Source of the DNA: Microbacterium testaceum
Lineage (GTDB): Bacteria > Actinomycetota > Actinomycetes > Actinomycetales > Microbacteriaceae
DNA: 64,000 bases
NCBI RefSeq assembly: GCF_020781835.1
Contig: NZ_JAJGNJ010000003.1
Coordinates: forward strand, 62,001 to 126,000
Direction: 5' to 3'
Made by a program: the position numbers and the translations under genes. Below are positions 35,051-46,270 of the stretch, piece by piece. Each line of letters starts with the position of its first letter. Positions within the stretch are counted from its first letter, which is position 1. A model generated the notes under the pieces. It was not told the DNA's origin, ran no database searches, and worked only from the letters and a program-made list of their open reading frames with translations.

Positions 35051-35056
35051 TAAAAT
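35051..35056 (+). promoter_or_regulatory. -10 box of a leaderless transcript
   Basis: TAAAAT ends six bases before the GTG start codon at 35063, so transcription should start at the start codon itself. Confidence 0.6.
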
Positions 35057-35062
35057 GGCGGG

Positions 35063-35449
35063 GTGACCGACACTCCCCACGTCCGCGCGCAGGCGCCCCT
35101 CGCTCCCGGCATGCGTCCGCGCCCCACGGCGGTCGAGATCGGCAGCGTGCTGTGCGGCGTCGCCGCGTTCGTGACGCTCGCGATCTGGGGTTTCACCGGA
35201 TGGCCGTTCCCCTGGAACCTCGTGGCCGGAATCGGCGCGCCGGCCCTGGCGATCCTGGTGTGGGCGCTGTTCGTCTCACCCCGGGCGGTGCTCGCCGTCC
35301 ACCCGTTCATCCGCGCGATCGTCGAGCTGTTCGTCTACGCCGCCGCGACGATCGCGTGGTGGAGCATGGGCCAGGCGTGGATCGGGCTGGTCTTCGCGAT
35401 CGTGGCTGTGACCTTCGGCGCGCTGAACGGCCGTCGGCGCCTGGCGTGA
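35063..35449 (+). CDS. YrdB-like membrane protein (DUF2568)
   Basis: 128-residue protein with four predicted membrane helices and the YrdB-family pattern (AIWGFTGWPFPWNLVAGIGAP; FVYAAATIAWWSMGQ). Function unknown in the family. GTG 35063 is the likely leaderless start. Its stop overlaps the GTG of the following FAD oxidase gene (GTGA), implying coupled translation, though the functions have no obvious link. Confidence 0.75.
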   Translation: MTDTPHVRAQAPLAPGMRPRPTAVEIGSVLCGVAAFVTLAIWGFTGWPFPWNLVAGIGAPALAILVWALFVSPRAVLAVHPFIRAIVELFVYAAATIAWWSMGQAWIGLVFAIVAVTFGALNGRRRLA

Positions 35450-36810
35450 CCGCGGACGTCGCGGCGCTGCTGCGGGCCGAGCTGGGCGACCGCGTCGACA
35501 CCTCCCCCGTCGCTCTGGAGTCCGTTCGCGCCGACAAGTCCGGGCACGCCGCGGCCGGCACGCCCCTCGCCGTCGTGCACGCGGCCTCGGTCCCTGACGT
35601 TCAGGCGGTCATGCGCATCGCGACGGCGACCCGCACGCCGGTCGTCCCCCGCGGCGCCGGCACCGGGCTCGCCGGCGGCGCGAACACCGGTGGGGGCGAG
35701 ATCTCTCTGTCGCTGCGTGGGATGGACCGGCTGCTCGAGGTGCGCCCCGACGACCTCCTCGCGGTGGTGGAGCCCGGCATCCTGAACGCTGAGTTGAACG
35801 CGCTTCTCGAACCGCACGGTGTGTGGTGGGCACCCGACCCGGCCAGCCGCGCGATCTCGACGGTCGGCGGCAACATCGCGACCGGCGCCGGAGGCCTGCT
35901 CTGCGCGAAGTACGGCGTCGTGCGCGACGCGGTGCTCGGCGTCGACCTCGTCCTGGCCGACGGCCGGCTGCTGCACCTGGGTCATCGCAGCGTCAAGGGC
36001 GTCACGGGCCTCGACCTCACCTCGCTCGTCATCGGCTCCGAAGGGATCCTCGGCGTCGTCGTGGGCGCCACGCTGAAGCTCCGGCGGCTCGTCGCCGGCG
36101 AACGCGTGACCCTGACGGCGTTGTTCGACGGCGTGCGCGACGCAGCGGCCGCCTCGGCCGCGGTGACCGCGTCCGGCATCCAGCCCGCCGTCATGGAGTT
36201 GATGGATGCCACGAGCCTCGCGGCCGTGCATCGCCTGCTGTCGCTGGCAGCGCCGCCGGCGGGCGCGGCGCAGCTGACCATCCAGACCGACGGACCCGTC
36301 GCCGCCGGCGAGGCCCGGGCGATCGCCGACGTCCTCCGCACCGCCGGGGGCCGGGTCCAGGTCGCCGCGGACGACACCGAGGGAGAGATGCTCCTGGCCG
36401 TCCGCCGCGCGCTGCACCCGGCGATGGAGACGCTCGGGACCACGCTCATCGAGGACGTGTCAGTGCCCCGCAGCGCGCTGCCGGCGATGTTCGACGCGAT
36501 CGCACGCATCGAGCGCGAGTACGGCCTCGCGATCCCCACGGTCGCGCACGCCGGTGACGGCAACCTCCACCCGAACTTCGTGTTCGCCGGCCCCGAGGTC
36601 CCCGACGTCGTCTGGGCGGCGGCGGAGGACCTGTTCCACGCCGCCCTGTCCCTGGGGGGCACCCTCACCGGTGAGCACGGGATCGGTGTGCTGAAGCGGC
36701 GCTGGCTGGCCGATGAACTCGGCGATGATCAGTGGCGTCTGCAACGCGAGATCGCGCGCGTGTTCGACCCGCTCGGCATCTTGAGTCCGGGCAAGGTCTT
36801 CGCAATCTGA
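35446..36810 (+). CDS. FAD-binding oxidase, GlcD / D-lactate dehydrogenase family
   Basis: 454-residue flavoprotein oxidising a 2-hydroxy acid (glycolate, D-lactate or D-2-hydroxyglutarate). N-terminal PCMH-type FAD domain: PVVPRGAGTGLAGGANTGGG and VGGNIATGAGGLLCAKYG; C-terminal FAD-oxidase domain ends with HGIGVLKRRWLADELG and the usual DPLGILSPGKVF. GTG 35446 overlaps the preceding stop. No GlcE/GlcF genes follow, so it is probably a single-subunit D-2-hydroxyacid dehydrogenase. Exact substrate unknown. Confidence 0.85.
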   Translation: MTADVAALLRAELGDRVDTSPVALESVRADKSGHAAAGTPLAVVHAASVPDVQAVMRIATATRTPVVPRGAGTGLAGGANTGGGEISLSLRGMDRLLEVRPDDLLAVVEPGILNAELNALLEPHGVWWAPDPASRAISTVGGNIATGAGGLLCAKYGVVRDAVLGVDLVLADGRLLHLGHRSVKGVTGLDLTSLVIGSEGILGVVVGATLKLRRLVAGERVTLTALFDGVRDAAAASAAVTASGIQPAVMELMDATSLAAVHRLLSLAAPPAGAAQLTIQTDGPVAAGEARAIADVLRTAGGRVQVAADDTEGEMLLAVRRALHPAMETLGTTLIEDVSVPRSALPAMFDAIARIEREYGLAIPTVAHAGDGNLHPNFVFAGPEVPDVVWAAAEDLFHAALSLGGTLTGEHGIGVLKRRWLADELGDDQWRLQREIARVFDPLGILSPGKVFAI

Positions 36811-36836
36811 CCAAGGGCGCCTCGGTGTAACCAGAA

Positions 36837-36880
36837 CGTGACAATCGTCACGGCCCATCGGGTGAGTGCCCGCCTACCAT
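36837..36880 (+). promoter_or_regulatory. Candidate Crp/GlxR site and -10 box upstream of the L,D-transpeptidase
   Basis: CGTGACAATCGTCACG (36837-36852) is a perfect GTGA-N6-TCAC dyad, the Crp/GlxR core pattern. A -10 box TACCAT is at 36875-36880. The dyad centre lies about 42 bp before the expected start, the classic class II activator position. Confidence 0.55.
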
Positions 36881-36909
36881 GGGAAGACTGACTTCCAGGG
36901 GGTTCACTC

Positions 36910-38310
36910 ATGACCGACGGCGCGAACGGCACCGACGGAGTCACCTACGCCTGGGCTCCGGCTGAGCCCGCGAAACGGAAGAACCGCTCGGGGCTGTGGA
37001 TCGGCATCCCCGCGGGCGCGACCGCTGTCGCCCTCATCGCGGCGTCGCTGGTGCTCATCGCACCCGGCGCTTCCGTGGCCGGCGTGCAGATCGGCGGACT
37101 CACCGCCGGCGGCGCCGCGCAGGCCATCTCGGCCCGGCTCGCGACCACGGAGGTGACCGTCGAGAGTCCCGCCGGCGAGGTCACCGTCACCGGCGCAGAC
37201 CTGGGCGCCACCGTGGACGCGACCGCGATCGCCGAGAAGGCTTTCGCCGACAACCCCATGTGGAAGCCGTCCTCCTGGTTCCCCGCCGGCACGGGCGTCG
37301 AGATCGAGGTCGACCCCGCCGAGGCTGCCGAGGTGCTCCGCGACCGCGCGCCCGGCACCTACCGCGCCCCCGTCGACGCCGCCGTCGCCTTCGACACCGG
37401 CTCGCAGTCCTACGTCGCGACACCGGCCGAGGCGGGCGAGGGCATCGACGTGTCCGCCGTCACCGCCGCCCTGCAGTCCGCGTTCGACGCGGGCACCGTC
37501 CAGACCACCGCACAGGCGGGGCTGGTCGCGGTCGAAGCGCCCGTGAGCACGGAAGAGGCCGATGCGGCCGTCGCGACACTCAACGGCATCCTCGACTCCG
37601 CCGGCTTCTACATCGGCGAGGAGCGCACCGTCCCCGTCGATCGGGCGACCGCCGCGTCCTGGCTCACCGTGACCTCCGACGGGTCGGGCGCCTTCGCGAT
37701 CACCGCCGACCAGGCCGCTATCCAGAAGGTCGTCGACGGACTCGCCGGGGCGGTCGACCGTCCCGCCGTCAACGCCGACGTCATCGTCGACACCGGCGGC
37801 GAGGTCATCCACACGATCACCGAGGGGCAGACCGGCCGCACGCTCGGCGACACCGCCGACATCGCCGCCGCCTTCGCCGCGCAGCTCGCCGAGGGCAACG
37901 GCAAGTTCGCTCTGGCGGTCGCCGAGGCGCCGTTCGAGACCACGAAGACCGAGCGCCGCATCGACGTCAACCTCAGCACGCAGACGACGACGCTGTGGCA
38001 GAACGGCCAGGTGTATCGGACGTACACGATCTCGTCCGGAGCCGGCGACCACGCCACGCACACGGGCAACTTCCGCATCGGTTGGAAGACGGCGATGCAG
38101 GACATGGGCTGCGTCCCCGGTTATGACTACTGCACCAAGGACGTTCCCTGGGTCGCGTACTTCAACGGTGACGAGGGCTTCCACGGCACCTACTGGCACA
38201 ACAACTTCGGCACACCGATGAGCCACGGCTGCATCAACATGACGATCCCGCAGGCCAAGGAGCTCTACGACTGGGCCTACCGCGGAACCGAGGTCTCGGT
38301 CCACTACTGA
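36910..38310 (+). CDS. L,D-transpeptidase (YkuD) with vancomycin-resistance-W-like repeats
   Basis: 466-residue envelope enzyme forming 3-3 peptidoglycan crosslinks. A cytoplasmic start (1-30) is followed by one membrane helix (about 31-52, [20 protein letters not shown]), two peptidoglycan-binding-type modules (about 60-335) and a C-terminal YkuD domain. The catalytic motif [17 protein letters not shown] ends in Cys441; the adjacent His and Gly are intact. ATG 36910 after CCAGGGGG. Monocistronic, with its own promoter and a perfect palindromic terminator. Confidence 0.9.
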   Translation: MTDGANGTDGVTYAWAPAEPAKRKNRSGLWIGIPAGATAVALIAASLVLIAPGASVAGVQIGGLTAGGAAQAISARLATTEVTVESPAGEVTVTGADLGATVDATAIAEKAFADNPMWKPSSWFPAGTGVEIEVDPAEAAEVLRDRAPGTYRAPVDAAVAFDTGSQSYVATPAEAGEGIDVSAVTAALQSAFDAGTVQTTAQAGLVAVEAPVSTEEADAAVATLNGILDSAGFYIGEERTVPVDRATAASWLTVTSDGSGAFAITADQAAIQKVVDGLAGAVDRPAVNADVIVDTGGEVIHTITEGQTGRTLGDTADIAAAFAAQLAEGNGKFALAVAEAPFETTKTERRIDVNLSTQTTTLWQNGQVYRTYTISSGAGDHATHTGNFRIGWKTAMQDMGCVPGYDYCTKDVPWVAYFNGDEGFHGTYWHNNFGTPMSHGCINMTIPQAKELYDWAYRGTEVSVHY

Positions 38311-38315
38311 TCGAC

Positions 38316-38357
38316 CGAGGAAGGGGCCGGATGCCATGGCATCCGGCCCCTTCCTCG
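38316..38357. terminator. Perfect 42-nt palindromic terminator
   Basis: Every base pairs around the centre 38336/38337; the core is GGATGCCATGGCATCC. It follows the L,D-transpeptidase stop by a few bases. Confidence 0.85.
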
Positions 38358-38424
38358 TACCCGGCGCGTGAGGAGGATCCGCACGTCGCCGCCCCGTGAC
38401 GCCGCACAGGACGCGCGTCGGCGG

Positions 38425-38495
38425 GCACAACTCCTGCATCCCGTACCGCTGAGGCCGCGAGCGCCCCACCCGCCGGGGTTCCGCCGGAGTTATGC
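38425..38495. repeat. Family-A inverted repeat, copy 4 (degenerate)
   Basis: GCACAACTCCTGC (38425-38437) and GCCGGAGTTATGC (38483-38495, two changes). Total 71 bp, between the terminators of two convergent genes. Confidence 0.8.
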
Positions 38496-38508
38496 GGCGC
38501 GAGAACAC

Positions 38509-38543
38509 GAGAGGGGCGGATGCCAGTAACATCCGCCCCTCTC
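38509..38543. terminator. Terminator of icd
   Basis: GAGAGGGGCGGATG (38509-38522) and CATCCGCCCCTCTC (38530-38543), perfect 14-bp stem, 7-nt loop, just past the icd stop codon. Confidence 0.8.
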
Positions 38544-38555
38544 CTGTTCCGCGTG

Positions 38556-40775
<2,220 letters not shown>

Positions 40776-40837
40776 GTCGAATCTCTCCGTAGAGGCGGCC
40801 AGGGATGCGCTTCAGCCTATCGCACCGGCGCAAAGTC

Positions 40838-40851
40838 TCTTGATGTCGAGA
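40838..40851 (-). promoter_or_regulatory. Imperfect dyad in the icd promoter region
   Basis: TCTTGATGTCGAGA, five of seven paired positions, about 65 bp before the icd start and 20 bp upstream of a TAGGCT -10-like box. Possible operator; no regulator can be named. Confidence 0.35.
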
Positions 40852-40952
40852 TAATTGCGGACGGTCGGCGCCGCCGACCGAGGGTGCCGGCGCGGCAAGC
40901 GGCCGTGCGGGACGCGCCGCGGGATGCCCGCCCCGGGATCTGCTCCGGGATG

Positions 40953-40980
40953 TTGCGCGGATCGGCCGGGCGGATAGCCT
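40953..40980 (+). promoter_or_regulatory. Promoter of a leaderless GNAT gene
   Basis: TTGCGC (40953-40958), 16-bp spacer, TAGCCT (40975-40980); the ATG at 40987 begins six bases after the -10, where transcription should start. Confidence 0.6.
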
Positions 40981-40986
40981 GGGCGC

Positions 40987-41439
40987 ATGGCCGACCTTCG
41001 TCTCGTCGAACTCTCCGCCTCCACGATCGTGGCGGTGAACACGCTGTCGCTGAAGCCCGGGCAGGAACAGTTCCTCGCTCCGGTGAGCTACGGGATCGCC
41101 GCCACGGTGATGAACCCCCAGACGTCGTGGCAGCGGGTCGTGCTCGACGGCGACGAGGTCGTCGGCTTCGTGAGCGCGAACTTCGACCCGGAGGCGCACG
41201 AGGAGCACTTCCGGTCGGTGCTGTGGCGCATCAACGTCGACGCCGACGAGCAGGGCCGCGGTGTCGGCCGTTTCGCCCTGCGCGCACTCCTCGACGAGGC
41301 GCGGTCGCGCGGCATGGACCACGTCGATGTCATCTACGAGCCCGGTGTCGGCGGGCCCGAGGCGTTCTTCCTGCGCGCCGGGTTCGAGCCCGTCGGCGAG
41401 ACCGAGTACGGCGAGGTCATCGCCCGCGTCCGCGTCTGA
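40987..41439 (+). CDS. GNAT-family N-acetyltransferase
   Basis: 150-residue acetyl-CoA-dependent acetyltransferase. The acetyl-CoA loop is VDADEQGRGVGRFALRALLD (Q-x-x-G-x-G type), followed by the usual beta5-alpha4 region (ARSRGMDHVDVIYEPG; FFLRAGFEPVGETEYGEV). The SpeG/Bacillus PaiA-like or aminoglycoside-type substrate cannot be told from sequence. Monocistronic, apparently leaderless. Convergent with the daptide operon; a 37-bp tandem repeat separates them. Confidence 0.8.
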   Translation: MADLRLVELSASTIVAVNTLSLKPGQEQFLAPVSYGIAATVMNPQTSWQRVVLDGDEVVGFVSANFDPEAHEEHFRSVLWRINVDADEQGRGVGRFALRALLDEARSRGMDHVDVIYEPGVGGPEAFFLRAGFEPVGETEYGEVIARVRV

Positions 41440-41493
41440 GCGCACGGCGCCTCCGCGCCACGCCTCACCGCTTCGCGACCGCGCCGTTCACGC

Positions 41494-41578
41494 CCGGTCA
41501 GCGCCGAACACGCCCTCCACGCACCGGATGCCGGTCAGCGCCGGGCATGCCCTCCCCGTACCGGATGCCGGTCAGCGG
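41494..41578. repeat. 37-bp tandem repeat, about 2.3 copies
   Basis: Copy 1 at 41494-41530, copy 2 at 41531-41567, partial copy 41568-41578; unit begins CCGGTCAGCGCCG and ends ACCGGATG. The copies differ at a few positions. The stop codon of the last daptide-operon gene lies in the partial third copy. Confidence 0.75.
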
Positions 41579-42333
41579 AGGTCGCGACGGAGGTAGGTCC
41601 ACGCACCGGCGCCCGTCGCGGCTGCGACCCACACCGCGGCGAGAGCCGTCGCGGGTGCGGGCGCGGGACCCAGGGCGGACTCGATGCCCACGGGCGCCAG
41701 GTCGTGGCCCGCCGCCCGAAGGAGGACCGGCAGCGGCAGCCACGCGGCGACCGAGGGCCAGAGCGGGGCCGCGAGGAACGCCGCGCTCAGCGACAGCGGG
41801 GCGGCGAACAACGACGGCAGATGCGCTTGCACGATCAGTCCGACGCTCATACCCCAGAGCGCGGCGACGGCGCCGACGACGAGGGAGGCGACGACCCCGC
41901 CGGCGTCCAGACCGATGACGCCGAAGGTCGGAGAGAGCGCGAGGCGTCCGCCGAGCACCGCCGCAGCCGCCACGATCGCACCCCCGAGCGCCGTGAACGG
42001 CAGACGCCCGGCGAGGGTCCAGGGTCGCGGCAGCAACGTCGCACGCTGGGCCACGACACCCGCCCGCCGGTCGGTCGTGTAGCGGAACGAACCGTAGATC
42101 GCCGCCAGGACGGCCGAATACACCCCGATCGCGGTCGAGATCGGCGCCGCGGCTGACGCCTTGACGTCATCGGGGGCGCCGGCGAGGTCGGCGGGCACGT
42201 TGGCGGCGATCGAGGCCGACAGCACGAGCGCCGCCGCGCACACACCCACCAGTACCAGGTCGCCGGCCGCGCTGCGCGCCTGCGCCGCCAGCGCCCGCCG
42301 CAACGGGACCGCGAACGACGTCGCCGCCGTCAT
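41572..42333 (-). CDS. Daptide operon ABC transporter permease 2
   Basis: 253-residue ABC-2-type membrane protein with about six helices (GDLVLVGVCAAALVLSASIA; SLVVGAVAALWGMSVGLIV). ATG 42333 overlaps the stop of the preceding permease by ATGA. Last gene of the eleven-gene minus-strand unit. With the ATPase (43055-43771) it would form the peptide exporter or a self-protection pump, as in other RiPP clusters. No cluster-specific motif is visible; the role comes from position. Confidence 0.78.
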   Translation of the reverse strand: MTAATSFAVPLRRALAAQARSAAGDLVLVGVCAAALVLSASIAANVPADLAGAPDDVKASAAAPISTAIGVYSAVLAAIYGSFRYTTDRRAGVVAQRATLLPRPWTLAGRLPFTALGGAIVAAAAVLGGRLALSPTFGVIGLDAGGVVASLVVGAVAALWGMSVGLIVQAHLPSLFAAPLSLSAAFLAAPLWPSVAAWLPLPVLLRAAGHDLAPVGIESALGPAPAPATALAAVWVAAATGAGAWTYLRRDLR

Positions 42334-43058
42334 ACGAAACGCCGTCTTCCGATGACCCCGGCGAGAACCGTGAGGACGAGCGTCCATCCCACGGCGACCG
42401 CCAGGCCGACGCCCGGAGAGAGCAGGTCCGGGTGGTTCTGCGGCGAGGCGAGTGCGGCCAACGACAACCCGGGGAGGAATCGGGCGACGTCGGGCGCGGT
42501 GCCCAGGAAGGCCAGCTCGAACGCGATGGGGCCCGCCAGCACGATCGCGGCCGCGACGTAGTAGTTGCCGACGATCCACCCGATCGACGCGCCCATCACC
42601 GCCCCCAGCGCAGCCCCGGGGACGACACCGGCCACGGTGCGCACGACCGCCGCCGTCGGCGCGAAGGCCAGGCCGTTCACCCCCAGCACGACCGCCACGA
42701 CCGCGAACCACGCCGTCGCGACCCCGAGCGCGAGAACCAGTCCCACGGCGACCGCCGCGATCGCCTTTCCGATGAAGGCGCGGGGGAACCCGAGCAGCAC
42801 GATCGTGCGTTCCATCGACCCGTAGTAGAACTCGCGCGTCACGCCGAACGCTCCCGCGAAGGCGGCCACGACGAAGGACCACGCCAGCGGTGCGAAGGTG
42901 AGCGACGCCGCCGTCCCGGCATCCAGCGACGTCATCCGTCCGAGGGTGTCGTCGCCGGTGAGCACGATGACGGGGATGAACGCCGCGAGGAGCAGCACAG
43001 CGAGGGTGTTCCTGCCGCTGCGCGCGCGCAGCATCTCGGCCCAGGCGGCGCGGATCAT
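42330..43058 (-). CDS. Daptide operon ABC transporter permease 1
   Basis: 242-residue ABC-2-type permease: hydrophobic segments at about 17-35, 55-80, 97-125, 135-160, 170-190 and 215-235 (for example LAVLLLAAFIPVIVLTGDD). ATG 43058 overlaps the ATPase stop by four bases. Pairs with the following permease gene to make a two-subunit membrane part. Export of, or immunity to, the mature daptides is inferred from context. Confidence 0.8.
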   Translation of the reverse strand: MIRAAWAEMLRARSGRNTLAVLLLAAFIPVIVLTGDDTLGRMTSLDAGTAASLTFAPLAWSFVVAAFAGAFGVTREFYYGSMERTIVLLGFPRAFIGKAIAAVAVGLVLALGVATAWFAVVAVVLGVNGLAFAPTAAVVRTVAGVVPGAALGAVMGASIGWIVGNYYVAAAIVLAGPIAFELAFLGTAPDVARFLPGLSLAALASPQNHPDLLSPGVGLAVAVGWTLVLTVLAGVIGRRRFV

Positions 43059-43771
43059 ACGCCGCGCCCCTCGACGAGGTCGAAGTAGCGCCCCTCGAGG
43101 GAGTCGCCGTCCCCGTGGACGAGGTCGCCCAGTGCACCGGAGTAGAGGACCCTTTGCTGCAGGATCACGACCTCGTCGACCGTGTGCTCCAGTTCGGGAA
43201 GCTGATGACTCGAGACCAGGACAGTTCCACCGGCGTCGGCGAACGCGCGGAGATACCGGCGGAGCCAGCGGATGCCATCGGGATCGAGGCCGTTCGAGGG
43301 CTCGTCGAGCACGAGCGTCCGTGGCGCGCCGATGAGCGCGGTCGCGAGCCCCAGCCGCTGCACCATGCCCGTCGAGAAGGACTTCACGCGGCGACGGGCG
43401 TCGCCGGCGAGCCCGACCTCGTCCAGCACCTCGTCGACCCGGCGGCGGGGAGCGCCGACGGCGAGCCGTACGATCTCGAGGTGCCGACGGGCCGTGATGC
43501 CCACCTCGAAGCCGAAGCCGTCCATGTGCACGCCGATGTGAGCCGACGGCTGGGTCAGCCGCGCGAACGGGACTCCGTCGACGAGGGCCTCTCCGCGGGT
43601 CGGTGCCGCGAGGCCGACGATCGTGCGCAGCGTCGTGGATTTTCCGGCCCCGTTCGGCCCGAGCAGTCCGACGATGCTGCCGCGCCGGACAGCGAACGAG
43701 ACGTCGTCGACCGCGGTGCGGGAACCGTAGGTCTTGGTGAGGTGGCGCACCTCGAGGGCGTGATCGTTCAT
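43055..43771 (-). CDS. Daptide operon ABC transporter ATP-binding protein
   Basis: 238-residue ATPase with complete motifs: Walker A GPNGAGKST, signature FSTGMVQRLGLA (variant STGMVQ), Walker B TLVLDEPSNGLDPDG, and the H-loop SSHQ. Layout resembles BcrA/NatA-type ATPases used for peptide export and bacitracin-type immunity. ATG 43771 overlaps the protease stop by ATGA. Third last gene of the operon. Confidence 0.86.
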   Translation of the reverse strand: MNDHALEVRHLTKTYGSRTAVDDVSFAVRRGSIVGLLGPNGAGKSTTLRTIVGLAAPTRGEALVDGVPFARLTQPSAHIGVHMDGFGFEVGITARRHLEIVRLAVGAPRRRVDEVLDEVGLAGDARRRVKSFSTGMVQRLGLATALIGAPRTLVLDEPSNGLDPDGIRWLRRYLRAFADAGGTVLVSSHQLPELEHTVDEVVILQQRVLYSGALGDLVHGDGDSLEGRYFDLVEGRGV

Positions 43772-45444
43772 CGGGCCTCTTTCGTCTGGGGCATCGGGGG
43801 AATCAGGAACGGGAAGAGCACAGCGGCCGGTTGTGCGATGTGCGACGTCCAAACGGCGTCGAGCAGGGACCGGGTGCCCACACGCACCGCCGCCCGGCCG
43901 GATGAGGGGAGAGCCGTCCCGTCGGGGACCTCGGCGGTGCCCACGGCCACGGCGTCCACCTCGATGCCCGCCACCTCGACCGGCGCAAACGCCGACAACG
44001 GGACGCCGCGCCGGCGGGGGGACTCGGCACGGACCACCCCGGTGGCGAGGTGGGCGTCGGCGAGGATGCCGTTGGTGGTGAGCTCGACCGGGACGCCGTC
44101 GGCGAGGGACACGTCCCCCGAAGACCCGTCCGGCACAGCGAGGACGACGCGGTCGCCCGTCGTGGTGAAGCCGAGCGTGCGCACGTCGTCGACGGGGAGG
44201 ACGGCGGCGACGGCCAGGACGGCGGCGACGGCGACACCGCTGATCACCAGGAACCTCGCCCGGCTGCGGCCACGCGCCCAGCCACGGGCGACCCAGCGCG
44301 CCACCACCGCTCCCACGGCGACGAGGACCGCGGCCTCGAGCGCGAGCACGACGAAGGCGCCCACCGGCCCCGTCCCGTCGAGCGCGCGCACCGCCCGTTC
44401 GACGGCGAACCAGACCAGGGCGGCGGGAACGACAGCGCTCAGGACGCCGAAGGGCACGCTCCACCACCGGTCGAAGGCGCGCGGCGACCTCTGCCCGCCG
44501 AAGACCAGCCTCCGCACACCGTCCGCGGCATCCGCCATCGTGCGTGCGCGCAGGTTCGGCTCGTCCAGTGCGCTCATCAGGGCGATGTACCCGTCGAAGC
44601 GGACGAAGGGCACGAGGTTCACGCCGACGACCGTGCCGCAGGCGCACGCCAGGACGAGGAGGGTCCGCCGCAGATCGACGTCGGCCGCGACGAGCGCGGC
44701 CAGCGCCGCCGTACCGGCGAGCACGGCGTGCACGGCCGGGCCGGCGAGCGCGACGGCGGCGCGGGCGGCACGCGAGGGCAGACGCCACGCATCGGTCACA
44801 TCGACGAAGAACGCCGGCCCGAGGTACAACAGCATGACGCCGGCCCGGCGCGGGCGCGCGCCTCCGTGCACGAGCGTGACACCGTGGGCGGCCTCGTGCG
44901 CGAACGTGGCGACAACGAGCACCGCGGTGACGATGAGGACGTCACGCCACGGCAGCGGCGACGACAGGGCCGCAAGCGCGGCGTCGGCCTGTACGGCCAG
45001 CGCGACGGCGCCGGCCACGACGAACGCTGCCGCGGACCACAGGAGCCCGCGCCGCAGGAACGGCCGGAGCACGCGATGGAGACTGTCGAAGATCTGAGGC
45101 GCCCGGAGCGTCGCGAACTGGACCGTCAGCGGCGGCCGGTACGTCACGCGCCCCGTGATGCGGCGCTCGGAGCCCCGCAGCAGCCCGGCTCGACGAAACC
45201 TCTCGACCAGATCGGCGAAGGCGTCCGGCGTCTGGTCGGGGGCGAATCGGCGGCGCAGCTCGTCGAGACCCGTGACGCCGTCCATCGCCCGGAGGGTCGC
45301 CGCAACCGCCCCCGATGCCCGGGAGACGGGGACCCCTTCGACGCTGACGAGCCAGTACGCACCATCGGCCGACGGCTCGATGCGCACGGACTCGGACAAC
45401 CGCGGAGGTTCGGCCTCACCGGGGGCGAGCAACTCACGTGTCAT
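43768..45444 (-). CDS. mpaP: Daptide biosynthesis intramembrane metalloprotease (MpaP-like, M50)
   Basis: 558-residue membrane protease. Residues 1-105 form a PqqD/RRE-like small domain (DELRRRFAPDQTPDAFADLV) that could hold leader peptides. The following membrane helices carry the zinc motif H183-E-A-A-H187 (TFAHEAAHGVTL) and the downstream NLVPFVRFDGY (NxxPxxxxDG) third-ligand motif of site-2 proteases. A C-terminal beta-rich part (about 420-520) follows. The 11-base overlap with the methyltransferase gene couples them. In daptide clusters this protease is proposed to remove the leader; alternative roles are not suggested by context. Confidence 0.85.
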   Translation of the reverse strand: MTRELLAPGEAEPPRLSESVRIEPSADGAYWLVSVEGVPVSRASGAVAATLRAMDGVTGLDELRRRFAPDQTPDAFADLVERFRRAGLLRGSERRITGRVTYRPPLTVQFATLRAPQIFDSLHRVLRPFLRRGLLWSAAAFVVAGAVALAVQADAALAALSSPLPWRDVLIVTAVLVVATFAHEAAHGVTLVHGGARPRRAGVMLLYLGPAFFVDVTDAWRLPSRAARAAVALAGPAVHAVLAGTAALAALVAADVDLRRTLLVLACACGTVVGVNLVPFVRFDGYIALMSALDEPNLRARTMADAADGVRRLVFGGQRSPRAFDRWWSVPFGVLSAVVPAALVWFAVERAVRALDGTGPVGAFVVLALEAAVLVAVGAVVARWVARGWARGRSRARFLVISGVAVAAVLAVAAVLPVDDVRTLGFTTTGDRVVLAVPDGSSGDVSLADGVPVELTTNGILADAHLATGVVRAESPRRRGVPLSAFAPVEVAGIEVDAVAVGTAEVPDGTALPSSGRAAVRVGTRSLLDAVWTSHIAQPAAVLFPFLIPPMPQTKEAR

Positions 45445-46243
45445 GGTCTGCTCCGTCGTCGACCCGGACGCTCAGCAGCACCATGCCTTCGCCCGGGGCG
45501 ACGCCGTTGGTCCGCACCGGGAGGACCTCGGGCGCGAGGAACCCGGCATCCCGCAGCTCCGACGCCACCGCCGCCGCGTCGAGGAGCTGCAAGCTTGTGG
45601 TCAGCACGGGCACCGCCCCCGGCGCGGGAGGGAGCGGGAGCGGCATCCAGTTGACGATCCGGCGCGAACCGTCCGCCTCGACCTGCTGGGACTGCAGGTA
45701 CACCGTCGAGCCGACCGAGATCTCGCGGTCGGTCGCGGCCCGGAGCGCCCGCTGCGCGGCGGCTCCCGCGACCGACAGCAGGAACGTCCCGGCGGGGGCG
45801 AGGTGTCGGCGCACCACGGCGTACAGTCGGCGGCGGTCTGCCGGGCCGAGAAGGGTGATCGAGGTGGCCGCGAGCACGATGAGGTCGAATCGCCGCCCGA
45901 GGTCGGCCTCGCACATGTCGGCCACGACGAGCTCGCACGACGCGGTGGCCGGAAGAGCCGCTCGCAGCCGTGCGAGCATGTCGGGTGAGAAGTCGAGCGC
46001 CGTGACGCTCTTGCCCGCGCGCAGGAGCGGGAGCGTGATCCGGCCGCTTCCGGCCGCGAGATCGAGCACGGCCGCACCGTGACGCCGCGCCACGTGGAGC
46101 ACCTCGCGGATCTCCGATCGATCGGGGCCGACGAGGTCGTCGTAGAACCGTGCGCCGTCGCCGGCGTAGATATCGCCGGGTTCGGCGACGCACCCGGCCT
46201 CGGCCAGGCGACGGCGAACAGAGTCGGTCAGCGGAGCGGTCAT
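45434..46243 (-). CDS. mpaM: Daptide-type SAM-dependent N-methyltransferase (MpaM-like)
   Basis: 269-residue class I methyltransferase. SAM-binding motif AAVLDLAAGSGRITLPLLRAG, acidic motif II VTALDFSPDML, then LVVADMCEADLGRRFDLIV. In the daptide pathway MpaM dimethylates the new C-terminal amine made by the dehydrogenase and aminotransferase. ATG 46243. It follows the precursor genes after a strong hairpin that likely lowers its expression relative to the precursors. Confidence 0.85.
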   Translation of the reverse strand: MTAPLTDSVRRRLAEAGCVAEPGDIYAGDGARFYDDLVGPDRSEIREVLHVARRHGAAVLDLAAGSGRITLPLLRAGKSVTALDFSPDMLARLRAALPATASCELVVADMCEADLGRRFDLIVLAATSITLLGPADRRRLYAVVRRHLAPAGTFLLSVAGAAAQRALRAATDREISVGSTVYLQSQQVEADGSRRIVNWMPLPLPPAPGAVPVLTTSLQLLDAAAVASELRDAGFLAPEVLPVRTNGVAPGEGMVLLSVRVDDGADHDT

Positions 46244-46270
46244 GTGTCCTCGTTCGGGGTCGGGGGGACC

